A stretch of 64,000 bases of DNA from Clostridia bacterium (GCA_017475185.1 JAFVGB010000012.1:1-64000), one strand, 5' to 3'. Shown: positions 16,794 through 26,099, numbered from the stretch's first letter. The notes: a model not told the origin generated them from the sequence alone. Numbers and translations: made by a program.

Positions 16794-17615
16794 CTATTCA
16801 TGAATTATTTTATCTATAATAGAAAATAAAATAAATATAACTAAATTCACTATAACAATCATAGCACCTGTACTTATGTTATATAAATAAGATAAATAAA
16901 TCCCAAGTAAAAATGATATTACGCTAACTATACCTGAACTGATTACTACCTTCTTAAAAGATTTAAATATTCTCATTGAAGTTAGTGCAGGGAATATTAT
17001 TATACTACTAATTAGCATAACCCCCATCATTCTCATTCCAACTACGATTATTAACGCTGTTAAAACTGCTATTATATTTGTGTATCTTTTTGCATTTAAC
17101 CCACTTGCTTTTGCAAATTCTTCATCAAAAGTAACTACAAATAATTTTCTATAATAGATTACAAACAAAATTACTACAATTATACTAACAGCAACACTTA
17201 AATATACATCTGTTTTACTCATTGCTAATATGCTTCCAAACATAAAATTACATACATCTGTATTCATACCAGTTGTAAACGATGTAACTGCAACACCTAT
17301 TGCTAGTGCTGTACTTGAAATTAGTGCTATTGCACTATCACTTTTTATTTTACTATTATTTCCTATTTTTAAAAGAAGTATTGCACATATTGTTACACAT
17401 GGAATTGCTATATATAGTGGTGTGCTATATCCGAGAGCAGTTGCAACTGTGAGTACACCAAACCCAACATGTGATAATCCATCGCCTATCATGCTATACC
17501 TTTTTAAAACTAAACTTACTCCTAAAAGAGCTGCACATATACTAATTAAAGTACCTACTAATACCGCTCTTTGTATAAAGCCAAGTGACATCATATCCAT
17601 TATTGTTTGTATCAT
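16794..17615 (-). CDS. znuB: Zinc ABC transporter permease
   Basis: A 273-residue polytopic protein of the ABC-3 family, with VLVGTLISICAALLGVSLVL near the N terminus and the conserved DGLSHVGFG coupling region. It forms the membrane channel for zinc (or manganese) uptake with ZnuC and ZnuA. Its ribosome binding site lies inside the end of znuC and its ATG follows the znuC stop directly, showing translational coupling. Confidence 0.92.
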   Translation of the reverse strand: MIQTIMDMMSLGFIQRAVLVGTLISICAALLGVSLVLKRYSMIGDGLSHVGFGVLTVATALGYSTPLYIAIPCVTICAILLLKIGNNSKIKSDSAIALISSTALAIGVAVTSFTTGMNTDVCNFMFGSILAMSKTDVYLSVAVSIIVVILFVIYYRKLFVVTFDEEFAKASGLNAKRYTNIIAVLTALIIVVGMRMMGVMLISSIIIFPALTSMRIFKSFKKVVISSGIVSVISFLLGIYLSYLYNISTGAMIVIVNLVIFILFSIIDKIIHE

Positions 17616-18287
17616 TTATTTAACACCTCCAAACTTAAAATCCAAAGGTTTTCCAATAAATTTTACTTCTCCATCATGTAATTCAATAACTGTATCTGCG
17701 TAATCTAAAGCTCTTTCTATATCATGTGATACCATTAAAACTGTTATTTTCTCATTTTTCTTTAAATTATCTAACAATTCATATATTTGTTTTGCTATTG
17801 ATGGATCTAATCCATTTGTTGGTTCATCTAATACAATTATTTCTTTTGTTGCACATAAACTTCTTGCAATTAAAACTCTTTGTTGTTGTCCACCAGATAA
17901 ATCCGCAAAACATTTTTTTCTTATATCGTAAATACCTAATTTTTTCATTACATTTTTAGTATTTTCTTTGTCATCTTTCTTATAGAAAATACTATTAATA
18001 TGATTTTTTATTGTTCCAGATAACACAACCTCTTCTATTGTTGCAGGAAAATTCGCCTGAATTTCACTTTTCTGTGGCAAATATCCCATGTGATTATCTT
18101 TTATTATTTCTCCTGTATAACCTTTATTTAGACCTAATATACATTTTAGCAATGTACTTTTTCCAGAGCCGTTTTCTCCTACTATACAAGTAAACTTTTC
18201 TTTTTCTATTTTTATATTTATATTTTTTAAAGCATCTTTTTTGGTTGGATAACTATAGTTTAGATTTTTAATTTGAATTAGATCCAT
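17616..18287 (-). CDS. znuC: Zinc ABC transporter ATP-binding protein
   Basis: 223 residues with Walker A GENGSGKST, the ABC signature LSGGQQQR, Walker B IIVLDEPTNGLD and the switch histidine in MVSHD. Start 18287 is chosen for AAAAGGAG. The LPQKSEI region fits metal transporters of the ZnuC/MntB type. Zinc is preferred because of the zur and His-rich ZnuA neighbours. Confidence 0.92.
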   Translation of the reverse strand: MDLIQIKNLNYSYPTKKDALKNINIKIEKEKFTCIVGENGSGKSTLLKCILGLNKGYTGEIIKDNHMGYLPQKSEIQANFPATIEEVVLSGTIKNHINSIFYKKDDKENTKNVMKKLGIYDIRKKCFADLSGGQQQRVLIARSLCATKEIIVLDEPTNGLDPSIAKQIYELLDNLKKNEKITVLMVSHDIERALDYADTVIELHDGEVKFIGKPLDFKFGGVK

Positions 18288-18365
18288 ATAATTTCTCCTT
18301 TTCTTCTTTAATTTGTTAACAATCATGTTTTTAATTTAAAGCATTGCCTTCATATTATATTCAAA

Positions 18366-19436
18366 TTACTGTAAAGCTTTTTTTAATACATTTATATTTC
18401 TTGTCATTAAGCTAACCCAAGTTTCTCCATTATTAAAATCATCTAAACTTACATTATGCAAAGTTTGAATTTGCATTGCTTCACATCCGTTTCCAACTTC
18501 TTCAGCTATTGTTTTTGCCACCTTACCTGTGTTTAATTCAATATACAAAATTACAGGTGTTTTTTCTTCTTTCGCTTTATTTTGTAAGTATGCTATTGTT
18601 TTTGCAGATGGCTCTGTTTCTGTGCTACATCCTGAAAATGCTGCACTTACTTCTAAATTATAGTATTCTATAAAGTATTGCATTGGCATTTTATCTGCAA
18701 ATATTAATCTGTTTCTTACTTTATTATCTACTACTTCTTGAATCCTGCTATCCACCTCTTTTATTTGAGCAGTATATCTTTCAGCATTTTCTTTGTATTT
18801 TTGTGCATTATTGCTATCAATCTCTTCCATAGCCTTTTCTAAACTATTTACCATTTTTTTAGCATTTGAAGGTGATGTCCATATATGCTCATCAAAAGCG
18901 CCTTCCTCATGTTCATGATGGTGTTCATGTTCTTCATTCTCATTGCCATCATGCTCATGCTCTTCATCTTCATCGTTATGCTCATGTTCATGTCCTTCGT
19001 TTTCTTCTTCACCATGATCGTGGTCGTGTTCTTCTGCACCGTCAACATCTTGTTCTTCGATTGTATCAACAGAATCAGCAATACATATTATTTTAGTATT
19101 TTTAGTATCTAATGATTCTAATACCTTATCAGCCCATTGTTCCATTTCGCCCCCAACATATACAAATAAATCAGCATTTTGAATTGTTACTAAGTCTTGT
19201 GATGTTGGCTCATAACTGTGAGCGTCTTTTCCTGGTCCTAGTAAAAATGTTAATTCTACATTTTCATTGTTTCCTATTATCGCTCTTAAGAAGTCATAAC
19301 TTGCAAAATTACTTGCAACCACTTGTATTTTGTTTGTATCTCTTTTCTTATTTTCTCCGCTTTTAAATATAGCAAATCCAGCTCCTAAAACGATTAGAAT
19401 TGCTATTAAAATTAATATTATTTTTTTAAAATTCAT
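18366..19436 (-). CDS. znuA: Zinc-binding ABC transporter substrate protein with His-rich loop
   Basis: The 356-residue cluster A-1 binding protein has an N-terminal hydrophobic anchor (about 5-25, no lipobox cysteine). Conserved histidine ligands lie in AHSYEP and DEHIWTSP. Between them is a roughly 55-residue loop made almost entirely of His, Glu, Asp and Asn (about residues 135-190). This acidic histidine loop is a mark of zinc-specific ZnuA proteins and may concentrate or hand on zinc. It lies upstream of znuC in the zur operon. Confidence 0.92.
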   Translation of the reverse strand: MNFKKIILILIAILIVLGAGFAIFKSGENKKRDTNKIQVVASNFASYDFLRAIIGNNENVELTFLLGPGKDAHSYEPTSQDLVTIQNADLFVYVGGEMEQWADKVLESLDTKNTKIICIADSVDTIEEQDVDGAEEHDHDHGEEENEGHEHEHNDEDEEHEHDGNENEEHEHHHEHEEGAFDEHIWTSPSNAKKMVNSLEKAMEEIDSNNAQKYKENAERYTAQIKEVDSRIQEVVDNKVRNRLIFADKMPMQYFIEYYNLEVSAAFSGCSTETEPSAKTIAYLQNKAKEEKTPVILYIELNTGKVAKTIAEEVGNGCEAMQIQTLHNVSLDDFNNGETWVSLMTRNINVLKKALQ

Positions 19437-19480
19437 TTTTGTTCCTCCAATTATAATTTATTTTCTATTATAATTGGAAT

Positions 19481-19783
19481 TTATTTTATTTGAACTACCT
19501 TTAGCTTTACTAATGTTTGTTTTATTATTTGTTTCATTATTTTCTCTATTAATTGCACTAGAGGAACAATTGCAATTAATATAAAAACATTAAAAACAAC
19601 TAATTCAATATTTCTTATAACCCCTGTTGCTATATGTATTAAACTACATATTGGGCAGTGTTCTACCTCACAATGTTCTGTATGTATTGTGTTTCCAGCC
19701 GTTATTATAGCTGTAACAGACATTATAACAAATATTATACAAAAAACTATTATTAGTATTTTTAAATACTTATTTTTTAACAT
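19481..19783 (-). CDS. Small membrane protein with His/Cys metal motif
   Basis: 100 residues with two hydrophobic helices (about 8-30 and 62-80). Between them is a short loop reading HTEHCEVEHCPICSLIH, which has four histidines and three cysteines and looks like a metal site facing outward. Its place between zur and znuA suggests a part in zinc acquisition or sensing. I know no characterised homologue. Confidence 0.7.
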   Translation of the reverse strand: MLKNKYLKILIIVFCIIFVIMSVTAIITAGNTIHTEHCEVEHCPICSLIHIATGVIRNIELVVFNVFILIAIVPLVQLIEKIMKQIIKQTLVKLKVVQIK

Positions 19784-19792
19784 ACTTAACTC

Positions 19793-20191
19793 CTATTTTC
19801 CTTTACAATTTTTGCATATTCCATAAAATACTATCCTATTACTATCTATCTCAAAATCTTCATTTTTCTTAGCTTCTTTACTTACTTTTGGAATTTCTTT
19901 ACTTTCAAAATGAACAAGGTTATTACATTTCTCACATATTAAATGATAGTGATTACTACATTCTTCGTTTTCGATATCATACCTATAACAACAACCTTGT
20001 TTGTTTTCCATTGGTATTTTAGTGACTATGCCTCTTTCTGTTAATGATTTTATTATTCGGTATATAGTCGTCATTCCTATTTTATCTTTTAAATCTGTGT
20101 AAATTTTTTGAACAGTTAAATGTTCATTTGCATTATTTTTTAGGTATTCTATTAGTATTTCTTTTTGTTCAGTGTTTCTTTCTTTTATCAT
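19793..20191 (-). CDS. zur: Zinc uptake regulator, Fur family
   Basis: 132 residues with a winged helix (MTTIYRIIKSLTERGIV) and the Fur metal sites. CSNHYHLICEKCNNL and the C-terminal CKNC supply the structural zinc cysteine pairs, and H-Y-H the regulatory site. Being first in the znu operon, it is called Zur rather than Fur or PerR. It probably represses the whole operon when zinc is plentiful, through the operator just upstream. Confidence 0.88.
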   Translation of the reverse strand: MIKERNTEQKEILIEYLKNNANEHLTVQKIYTDLKDKIGMTTIYRIIKSLTERGIVTKIPMENKQGCCYRYDIENEECSNHYHLICEKCNNLVHFESKEIPKVSKEAKKNEDFEIDSNRIVFYGICKNCKGK

Positions 20192-20205
20192 TTTAGCACT
20201 CCTTA

Positions 20206-20252
20206 TTGGAAATCATTTTCAATATGATAGCATATATTTTATTTTTTAGCAA
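20206..20252 (-). promoter_or_regulatory. zur-znu promoter and candidate Zur operator
   Basis: TTGCTA (20247-20252), 17 nt and TATCAT (20224-20229) form the minus-strand promoter. The imperfect palindrome TTGGAAATCATTTTCAA at 20206-20222 covers the predicted start of transcription and is a candidate Zur site. Confidence 0.5.
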
Positions 20253-20255
20253 TAT

Positions 20256-20283
20256 AAAAGAAGTGATTTTTATCACTTCTTTT
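20256..20283. terminator. Terminator of the hydrolase gene
   Basis: AAAAGAAGTGAT and ATCACTTCTTTT form a 12-bp stem with T-rich flanks on both strands, between zur's promoter and the hydrolase stop. Confidence 0.7.
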
Positions 20284-20390
20284 TATATATTACTATTTAT
20301 CTGTCAGTTCAATTTTATCAATTACTCGTTGCAAAAATATCATAAAAGTAAACTATATTGTTTTCGTAATCTTAATTTTCGAGCACAAAT

Positions 20391-21377
20391 TTATTTCAAA
20401 TGCTCTCTAAAGAAACTTTCCATTTTGTCAAATGGTATAATATCAACTCTATCATACAAATCAGTATGAACTGCATCTGGTATAATCATAAGCTCTTTAT
20501 TTTCAGTATATTTACCATTCTTAATCATATCATTATAAGCATCTTTACTAAAATAGCATGAGTGCGCTTTTTCACCATGAATAATTAAAACTGCATTTCT
20601 AATTTCACCTGTGAATGTATGCTGAGGAGTATTTATAAATGATAAGCTTGATGTTTTATTCCATCCGCCATTTGAATTTAAGCTTCTTTCGTGATACCCA
20701 CGAGATGTTTTATAATAATCATAATAATCTTTAACAAAGAATGGTGCGTCTTCTGGTAATGGGTCAACCACTCCTCCACCTAACTCATATTCTCCATTTT
20801 TATAATCTTTTATTCTTTGTGCATTTAATTCTTTTTTTAATTCATATAAATCATCTTCTGATGTGCTGTCAAAATATCCATTATGATTTACTCTACTCAT
20901 GTTATACATTGTAGTTGCAACTGTTGCTTTTATTCTTGTATCTATGCTTGCTACATTTAAAGCTAATCCTCCCCAACCACAAATTCCTATTATTCCAATT
21001 CTTTCTGAATCAACATTTTCTTGAACTGATAAAAAATCAACTGCTGCTTGAAAATCCTCTGTGTTGATATCAGGTGATGCTACATATCTTGGAGTTCCTG
21101 TACTTTCTCCAGTATATGAAGGATCAAATGCTATACATAAAAAGCCTCTTTCTGCCATATTCATTGCGTATAAACCACTGCATTGTTCTTTTACTGCGCC
21201 AAAAGGCCCTGATACAGCTATTGCTGGAAGCTTTCCTTCAACTTCTTTTGGTTCATATAAATCTGCTACTAGGGTAATTCCAAATCTGTTATGAAATGTT
21301 ACCTTTCTATGATTTACTTTATTGCTTAATGAGAACGTTTTATCCCATTCTTGAACTAATTTTAAATTTTCACTCAT
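20391..21377 (-). CDS. Alpha/beta hydrolase with cysteine nucleophile
   Basis: 328 residues of the dienelactone hydrolase/X-Pro peptidase-like group. The nucleophile elbow is GICGWGG, so the usual serine is a cysteine. A late aspartate and VHTDLYDRV histidine could complete the triad. GPFGAVKEQ near the oxyanion strand fits a large family of gut bacterial hydrolases related to E. coli YcjY, whose substrates are unknown. AAGGAGGAAG precedes the ATG. Confidence 0.82.
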   Translation of the reverse strand: MSENLKLVQEWDKTFSLSNKVNHRKVTFHNRFGITLVADLYEPKEVEGKLPAIAVSGPFGAVKEQCSGLYAMNMAERGFLCIAFDPSYTGESTGTPRYVASPDINTEDFQAAVDFLSVQENVDSERIGIIGICGWGGLALNVASIDTRIKATVATTMYNMSRVNHNGYFDSTSEDDLYELKKELNAQRIKDYKNGEYELGGGVVDPLPEDAPFFVKDYYDYYKTSRGYHERSLNSNGGWNKTSSLSFINTPQHTFTGEIRNAVLIIHGEKAHSCYFSKDAYNDMIKNGKYTENKELMIIPDAVHTDLYDRVDIIPFDKMESFFREHLK

Positions 21378-21428
21378 TAACCTTCCTCCTTATATATGAA
21401 AATCATTTTACATACATTATAATTAACA

Positions 21429-21986
21429 CTATTGCATTATTTGTTTTCCTTCAGAAAAAGCTTGACCAACTTTTTCACCTACTACATAATATCCATGTCC
21501 ATATGGATCATAAGAAATAATTCCAACTTCATCTACTTTTATAGTTCCATCTCCATTTAAATATTTTTCTTCTGCAAGAACATTTACGACTTCAACTAAT
21601 GTTCCGTCATCTTCAAATCCTACCAATTTACATTCCATACAAATTGGATATTCTTCAATTACTGGAGCATCAACATTTTCAGATTTTACTGCATGTAATC
21701 CTGATTTTTCAAATTTGTCTGTCACGTTATTTGCAGATACTAAACCTAAATAATCTGATTCAGCAACTAAGTCTTTTGTTCCTAAAGATACTGTACAATA
21801 TCCTGTTCTTTTTATATTTTTTACAGTTTTATGTGATTCTGTCAAGCAAAGTTTTAATTCTTTCATACTTTGAGCCATTCCCCAAGCTGCATTCATAACA
21901 TCTACACTTCCGTCTTCATTATATGTTGCTATCATTAGCACTGGCATTGGAAATATACCTGATATTGGTTTTAAATTTTTTTTCAT
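21429..21986 (-). CDS. Flavin reductase family protein (flavoredoxin-like)
   Basis: 185 residues with the FMN-binding split-barrel features of the flavin reductase-like family (PMPVLMIATYNEDGSVDVMN, AAWG, ESHKTVKNI and TGYCTVSLG). It likely reduces flavin or a small electron acceptor. It is the only intact member of what was a three-gene operon; remnants of a nitroreductase and a monooxygenase precede it. Confidence 0.85.
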   Translation of the reverse strand: MKKNLKPISGIFPMPVLMIATYNEDGSVDVMNAAWGMAQSMKELKLCLTESHKTVKNIKRTGYCTVSLGTKDLVAESDYLGLVSANNVTDKFEKSGLHAVKSENVDAPVIEEYPICMECKLVGFEDDGTLVEVVNVLAEEKYLNGDGTIKVDEVGIISYDPYGHGYYVVGEKVGQAFSEGKQIMQ

Positions 21987-22001
21987 AAAATATCTCTCCT
22001 T

Positions 22002-22064
22002 TTATATTTTTTTACTAAACTTTCTAACTGCCGTCCTTTTTCGTGTTACATCTTCAAATTCCAT
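22002..22064 (-). pseudogene. Nitroreductase N-terminal remnant
   Basis: A 20-codon frame with its own start encodes MEFEDVTRKRTAVRKFSKKI and then stops. This matches the N terminus of nitroreductase-family flavoproteins (pattern: KRxSVRKFS). The rest of the gene is gone, and the stop is followed at once by the ribosome binding site of the flavin reductase gene. Confidence 0.6.
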
Positions 22065-22069
22065 CAATA

Positions 22070-22221
22070 TTAATCCTCCAATTCTACAAATTTTTCTACT
22101 TTCATTTTTAGCTCATATTTACTTCTTAAATTTGCAATTTCTTTCATCATTTCTGACTTATGATGTATGTCTAGTGCTTTTTGATTTTTCCTGTATAATA
22201 AATATTAATTGTTAAACTCAT
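22070..22221 (-). pseudogene. Quinol/antibiotic-biosynthesis monooxygenase remnant
   Basis: A strong site (TAGGAGGAT) and ATG begin MSLTINIYYTGK, the usual N terminus of small ABM-fold monooxygenases. A frameshift then leads into ALDIHHKSEMMKEIANL and a KYELKMKVEKFVE end, the usual C-terminal helix. About 50 central residues are missing, so an internal deletion has destroyed the enzyme. Confidence 0.65.
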
Positions 22222-22382
22222 TTATTATCCTCCTATAATTTATTTAATTGTATTTTATAATATGAAATTAATTTGTACAACTAGATTTTAAAAAAGTTTT
22301 TTATTATAATTTCATAACCATTAAACACCCTAATAAGCTAACAAGTAATCTAATTATTTATCCTTTTGTATAATAAAAAAAA

Positions 22383-22429
22383 ATAGATTTAAAGAACATA
22401 TCCTTTTACGGAGTTTCTTTTAAATCTAT
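22383..22429 (-). terminator. Terminator of the SipW-type surface protein gene
   Basis: ATAGATTTAAAGAA pairs with TTCTTTTAAATCTAT (one bulge), with a long T run after it on the minus strand. The rest of 22240-22382 shows no gene. Confidence 0.7.
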
Positions 22430-22446
22430 CTTATGCACTTATTATC

Positions 22447-23061
22447 TTATGCAATTGGTTTTGCTAAATTATATATCTCAATTGGTGAGGTTGTTCCTAA
22501 ATTATCTATTTGTATTCCATATGCATTTACAATTATATTTGTTGCTTCATTTGCTGTTAATTGTTGTTGCTTTGTTAATGTTGGAGCCAAAGTAACAGAA
22601 CCAAATACTGGTGTTGTAGTTGTAGCCTCTGCATTAAGTTCTGTCATAGCTGATGAATTTCCCCATGCATATACATATGTAATTGTTTTATTGTCTGAAT
22701 TAACAGTTTCTCCTGTACTAATTTTTGTCCATCCTTCTCCTATTGAATTCAAAGTAAATAATGGTGTATTAGCTGTTGTTCCTGTTGATGCATAACAAGG
22801 TACTATAACCTCTGCAAAAACGTATGCAGATGTTGTTGTAGAATTATTTACTATTTTAGGAGCTTTTGTAACAACTGCTCCAGGATGTAGTCCTAAACCA
22901 TCTGATGCATTCCATTGTTCAGTTAAACTTATATTTACTTCGTCACCAAATGTAAATACATTTTCTTTTGTGTCTGTATCAGTAAAATATGCTAGCATCC
23001 CACCAATTATTAAAACAAATGCTAGTACTATTGCTAATACAATTATTTTTTTCTTACTCAT
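22447..23061 (-). CDS. SipW-cognate class surface protein (TasA/CalY-like)
   Basis: 204 residues. The N terminus is a basic stretch, one hydrophobic helix (about 7-25) and then AYFTDTDTKENVFTFGD, the SipW-dependent signal pattern of TasA, CalY and related fibre or surface proteins. The remainder is a Thr/Ser/Asn-rich beta domain. It is presumably secreted and may assemble on the surface. No sipW signal peptidase gene is nearby. Confidence 0.75.
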   Translation of the reverse strand: MSKKKIIVLAIVLAFVLIIGGMLAYFTDTDTKENVFTFGDEVNISLTEQWNASDGLGLHPGAVVTKAPKIVNNSTTTSAYVFAEVIVPCYASTGTTANTPLFTLNSIGEGWTKISTGETVNSDNKTITYVYAWGNSSAMTELNAEATTTTPVFGSVTLAPTLTKQQQLTANEATNIIVNAYGIQIDNLGTTSPIEIYNLAKPIA

Positions 23062-23248
23062 AATTTTTCCCCCTTTATCTATTGTAAATTTGTATCATTT
23101 TCATTTCCCGTTTCATTATATCAGTTTTATTTTTCTTATTCAACAACCTAAATTTCATATAATTCTATAAAACTATTGATATATCAAATGATTTAGGAGT
23201 CTATTACAAAAGTATTATTTTTTTGTTACATTTATGTTACAAAAATAA

Positions 23249-23791
23249 TTAATCTAAATATGTTTTTATTTTTTCTTCTATGTCTTCTGGCTTATATGTC
23301 GGAGAAAATCTATAAACTACATTTCCATCTCTATCAACTAAAAATTTTGTAAAATTCCATTTGATATCTTTATCGCTTTTTGCTGTTGAACTTATTTTTT
23401 CAATTGCTTTCATTGCCATTTTATTTTTTAATCCTTCAACTAATTCTTCAGGACTATGTTCTTTTATAAAAGTAAATAATGGAGATTCATTTTCACCATT
23501 TACATCTATTTTAGCAAACTGATCAAAACTTGTATTATATTTCAATGTGCAAAATTCATGAATTTCATCGTCATTTCCTGGTGCTTGATTTCCAAATTGA
23601 TTGCATGGAAAATCAAGAATTTCTAACCCTTGTTCATGATATTTTTTATATAAGTTTTCAAGTCCTTCATACTGTGGTGTAAAACCACATCCTGTTGCTG
23701 TGTTTACTATTAGCAATACCTTTCCTTTAAATTCTGAAATAGAAACATCTTCTCCATTTCTGTTTTTTACTGAATAATCATAGATTGACAT
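23249..23791 (-). CDS. Glutathione peroxidase-family thiol peroxidase
   Basis: 180 residues with the peroxidatic cysteine at about C35 (NTATGCGFTPQ), the glutamine in FPCNQFGNQ and the Trp-Asn pair KWNFTKFLVD. The active residue is cysteine, not selenocysteine, and such bacterial enzymes usually use thioredoxin. It lies alone with a strong AAGGAGG site and would protect an anaerobe against peroxide. Confidence 0.92.
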   Translation of the reverse strand: MSIYDYSVKNRNGEDVSISEFKGKVLLIVNTATGCGFTPQYEGLENLYKKYHEQGLEILDFPCNQFGNQAPGNDDEIHEFCTLKYNTSFDQFAKIDVNGENESPLFTFIKEHSPEELVEGLKNKMAMKAIEKISSTAKSDKDIKWNFTKFLVDRDGNVVYRFSPTYKPEDIEEKIKTYLD

Positions 23792-23863
23792 ATAATACCT
23801 CCTTGTGATTTTTTGTGATTATATAATAAAGCATATATGATTTCAACCTTTTTTTAACATTTA

Positions 23864-24223
23864 TTATTTTTTCAGAGTTAATTCATAACTAATATCAATC
23901 AAATTAAAAATCTCTTCTTTTTCAACTGTACCATCTAATAAAACTGATATCCAATGTTCCTTGTTCATATGATAAGCAGGTAATATTCCTTCTTCTTTTC
24001 TAAATCCTCCTATCATTTCAGGAATGTTTTTTAAATTTATTACATCTACGAGTCCATCTTTTTCTATTTTCAATCTTTCATATGGAACATCCATTATTAA
24101 TGCAAACCATTTCATATTATCTTTATGTTTGAATGTTGTATAACTTGGTGCATCTGCCCATGGGTATTCTTGTAATGCATCATATTTTTTATGTATATAT
24201 TTTTCTATTTCATTTCTTAGCAT
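23864..24223 (-). CDS. MmcQ/YjbR family DNA-binding protein
   Basis: 119 residues of the small CyaY-like-fold YjbR family, with DAPSYTTFKHKDNMKWFALI, then GGFRKEEGILPAYHM and KEHWISVLLDGTV. Function of the family is not established beyond likely DNA binding. It is a single gene. Confidence 0.8.
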   Translation of the reverse strand: MLRNEIEKYIHKKYDALQEYPWADAPSYTTFKHKDNMKWFALIMDVPYERLKIEKDGLVDVINLKNIPEMIGGFRKEEGILPAYHMNKEHWISVLLDGTVEKEEIFNLIDISYELTLKK

Positions 24224-24429
24224 AGATTACCTCCTATTTCTATTATATTAATTTTGAATTTATTTTGCAAGGATATCCTACTATGGTAAGCTCTATAAAT
24301 AATTAATTACCTCCAATCCATAATCTATATTTTTTCATATTGTTCACCCTGATTCAACTTTTTTCATTGATTATTTTCAAAAAGCCAAATAGATATCAAC
24401 TATTTTTGACATCAATATCTATTTTATAA

Positions 24430-25959
24430 TTATTTATTATTATTCTTTTTTGCAATTTTTATATATGCTAAAATAGTACATACAATAATTATAATAGCTA
24501 CAACAGCTAATATCGCATAAGTTTTCAAATTTAAACTTTCCTGTTCTTTAATCTCAGTATTAGAAGTATTTGTTATACTATTATTTTGATTTGTTACTTC
24601 TGTTGTACTTTTATAATCAGTTGATGTTATAGCTGTACCATTTACATATAAAGTATATCCATTTAAATCTATATTGCTATTGTCGGAAACAGCATTATCC
24701 AAAGATGTTATATAAGAATCTGATGTTAATGTTAAAGTTGAACTACTATCTAGCGTAATGTTTAATGTTTTTGCTGAATTATCTCCATTAATTGTTCCTA
24801 TATAACTACTTCCATTTTTTAAAGAAAACTCAAGCGTTGAAATATCATCTATTAATATATCTCCATCAATCTTTTGATTTGAAACGTTTAGAGTAACATT
24901 TCCTCCATTTGAACCTGATGTTCCCCATTTGGCCGCTGCAACTTTTAAGAACTCTCCATCAGTATCATTATTTATTATTTCATTATTTTCTAATTCTATA
25001 ACTGTACTTGTGTTTGTAACAAATATTATTTCACCTTTATTATTTACTATCTTAGAATCTTTAGCAGTAAAAGATGATGTTCCAACATCTGCGTCTCCTG
25101 ACATTGATTGGTATATAAAGATAGATTTATATGTTTCAGAATTTCCATTTAATTTTGTATTTGTTGCTTCCATTGTTACATTATTTAAAGTAACTGAATT
25201 TTTGCCTTCAACAACAACACCTTCTGATGCAGTTGATGTAAGGTTTGCATTATTTACTATAATGTCTGCTGTTGAATAAATTACAGGTGAACCAGTTCCA
25301 TGCGATGTATAATCTCCGCCATTTACCGTTAATGTTCCTCCGCCTCTATCACTTCTAATTGGAGCAGATGAGTTTCCATCAGTTTCTGCTGTTACATTAT
25401 TTGCAGTAAGTGTTCCTCCTCCAGTTACCATTACAGCTCCTGAATTATTGCTTGAAGTTTTAATGTTTGTGTCTGAAATATTTATTGTTCCATTTGAATA
25501 TGCAAATACACCATTAGTATGTGAACCATCAGTAGTAACTGTACCACCACTAATATTCATTGTTCCTTCTTTGACCAAAACCGCTGCATTTGTTCCATAA
25601 AAATCTGAATTATCTCCATCAGAATCTCCTGATTTAGTAATTGTTGGATTTGAAATAGATGATGTTCCTCCTGTCACTAATAATGCATTTTCAGAACCTG
25701 TTACTGAAGAATATGTTTGTCCTTCGCTTATTGTATCACTTGAAATTTCAGTTGCTCCTGTATGTGAAATATTTGAACTACTGCTATTTTCTCCTGAAGT
25801 GCCTCCTTGCCCATCTGGCTTATCAGGTGGAGTACCTCCATTTGAATTTGACATTTCTCCACTTGGTTTTTCTGGTGGAGCAGCAAATACCATTGTATAA
25901 TTTAATGTTAGCATTAAAATTATTACAATAGTTACTATTGTTTTTGTAAATTTTTTCAT
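24430..25959 (-). CDS. Secreted Cthe_2159-like carbohydrate-binding protein, C-terminally anchored
   Basis: About 509 residues: signal peptide (about 5-28), a Pro/Gly/Asp/Ser-rich linker (PPEKPSGEMSNSNGG and similar), then a long series of short Thr/Asn/Val repeats such as TLTVNGGDYTSHGTGSPVIY that predict a right-handed parallel beta helix. A C-terminal membrane helix with NNNK tail ends the protein. This is the layout of Cthe_2159-type polygalacturonate-binding proteins. It is probably displayed on the surface. The start at 25959 fits the AAAGGAAG site. A larger relative is at 35833-37851. Confidence 0.75.
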   Translation of the reverse strand: MKKFTKTIVTIVIILMLTLNYTMVFAAPPEKPSGEMSNSNGGTPPDKPDGQGGTSGENSSSSNISHTGATEISSDTISEGQTYSSVTGSENALLVTGGTSSISNPTITKSGDSDGDNSDFYGTNAAVLVKEGTMNISGGTVTTDGSHTNGVFAYSNGTINISDTNIKTSSNNSGAVMVTGGGTLTANNVTAETDGNSSAPIRSDRGGGTLTVNGGDYTSHGTGSPVIYSTADIIVNNANLTSTASEGVVVEGKNSVTLNNVTMEATNTKLNGNSETYKSIFIYQSMSGDADVGTSSFTAKDSKIVNNKGEIIFVTNTSTVIELENNEIINNDTDGEFLKVAAAKWGTSGSNGGNVTLNVSNQKIDGDILIDDISTLEFSLKNGSSYIGTINGDNSAKTLNITLDSSSTLTLTSDSYITSLDNAVSDNSNIDLNGYTLYVNGTAITSTDYKSTTEVTNQNNSITNTSNTEIKEQESLNLKTYAILAVVAIIIIVCTILAYIKIAKKNNNK

Positions 25960-26099
25960 ATACATCTTCCTTTCTTTTTTCTTATTATACATTAGATTTA
26001 TTAAAAAAAGCTTAAAAATTTCATAAAAACATTCATTAAATTCCAACAAAAGAAAAGACGGATATTACATCCGTCTTAAAAATTACAAATAAGATTAAT

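Noticed and set aside
18848..19112. Several overlapping frames rich in His, Met or Leu opposite or beside znuA
   Set aside because: They are shadows of the GAA/CAT-rich DNA that encodes the histidine loop of ZnuA.
23864..24429. An extra gene in the gap 24224-24429
   Set aside because: The gap has no frame with a start signal and no clear motif.
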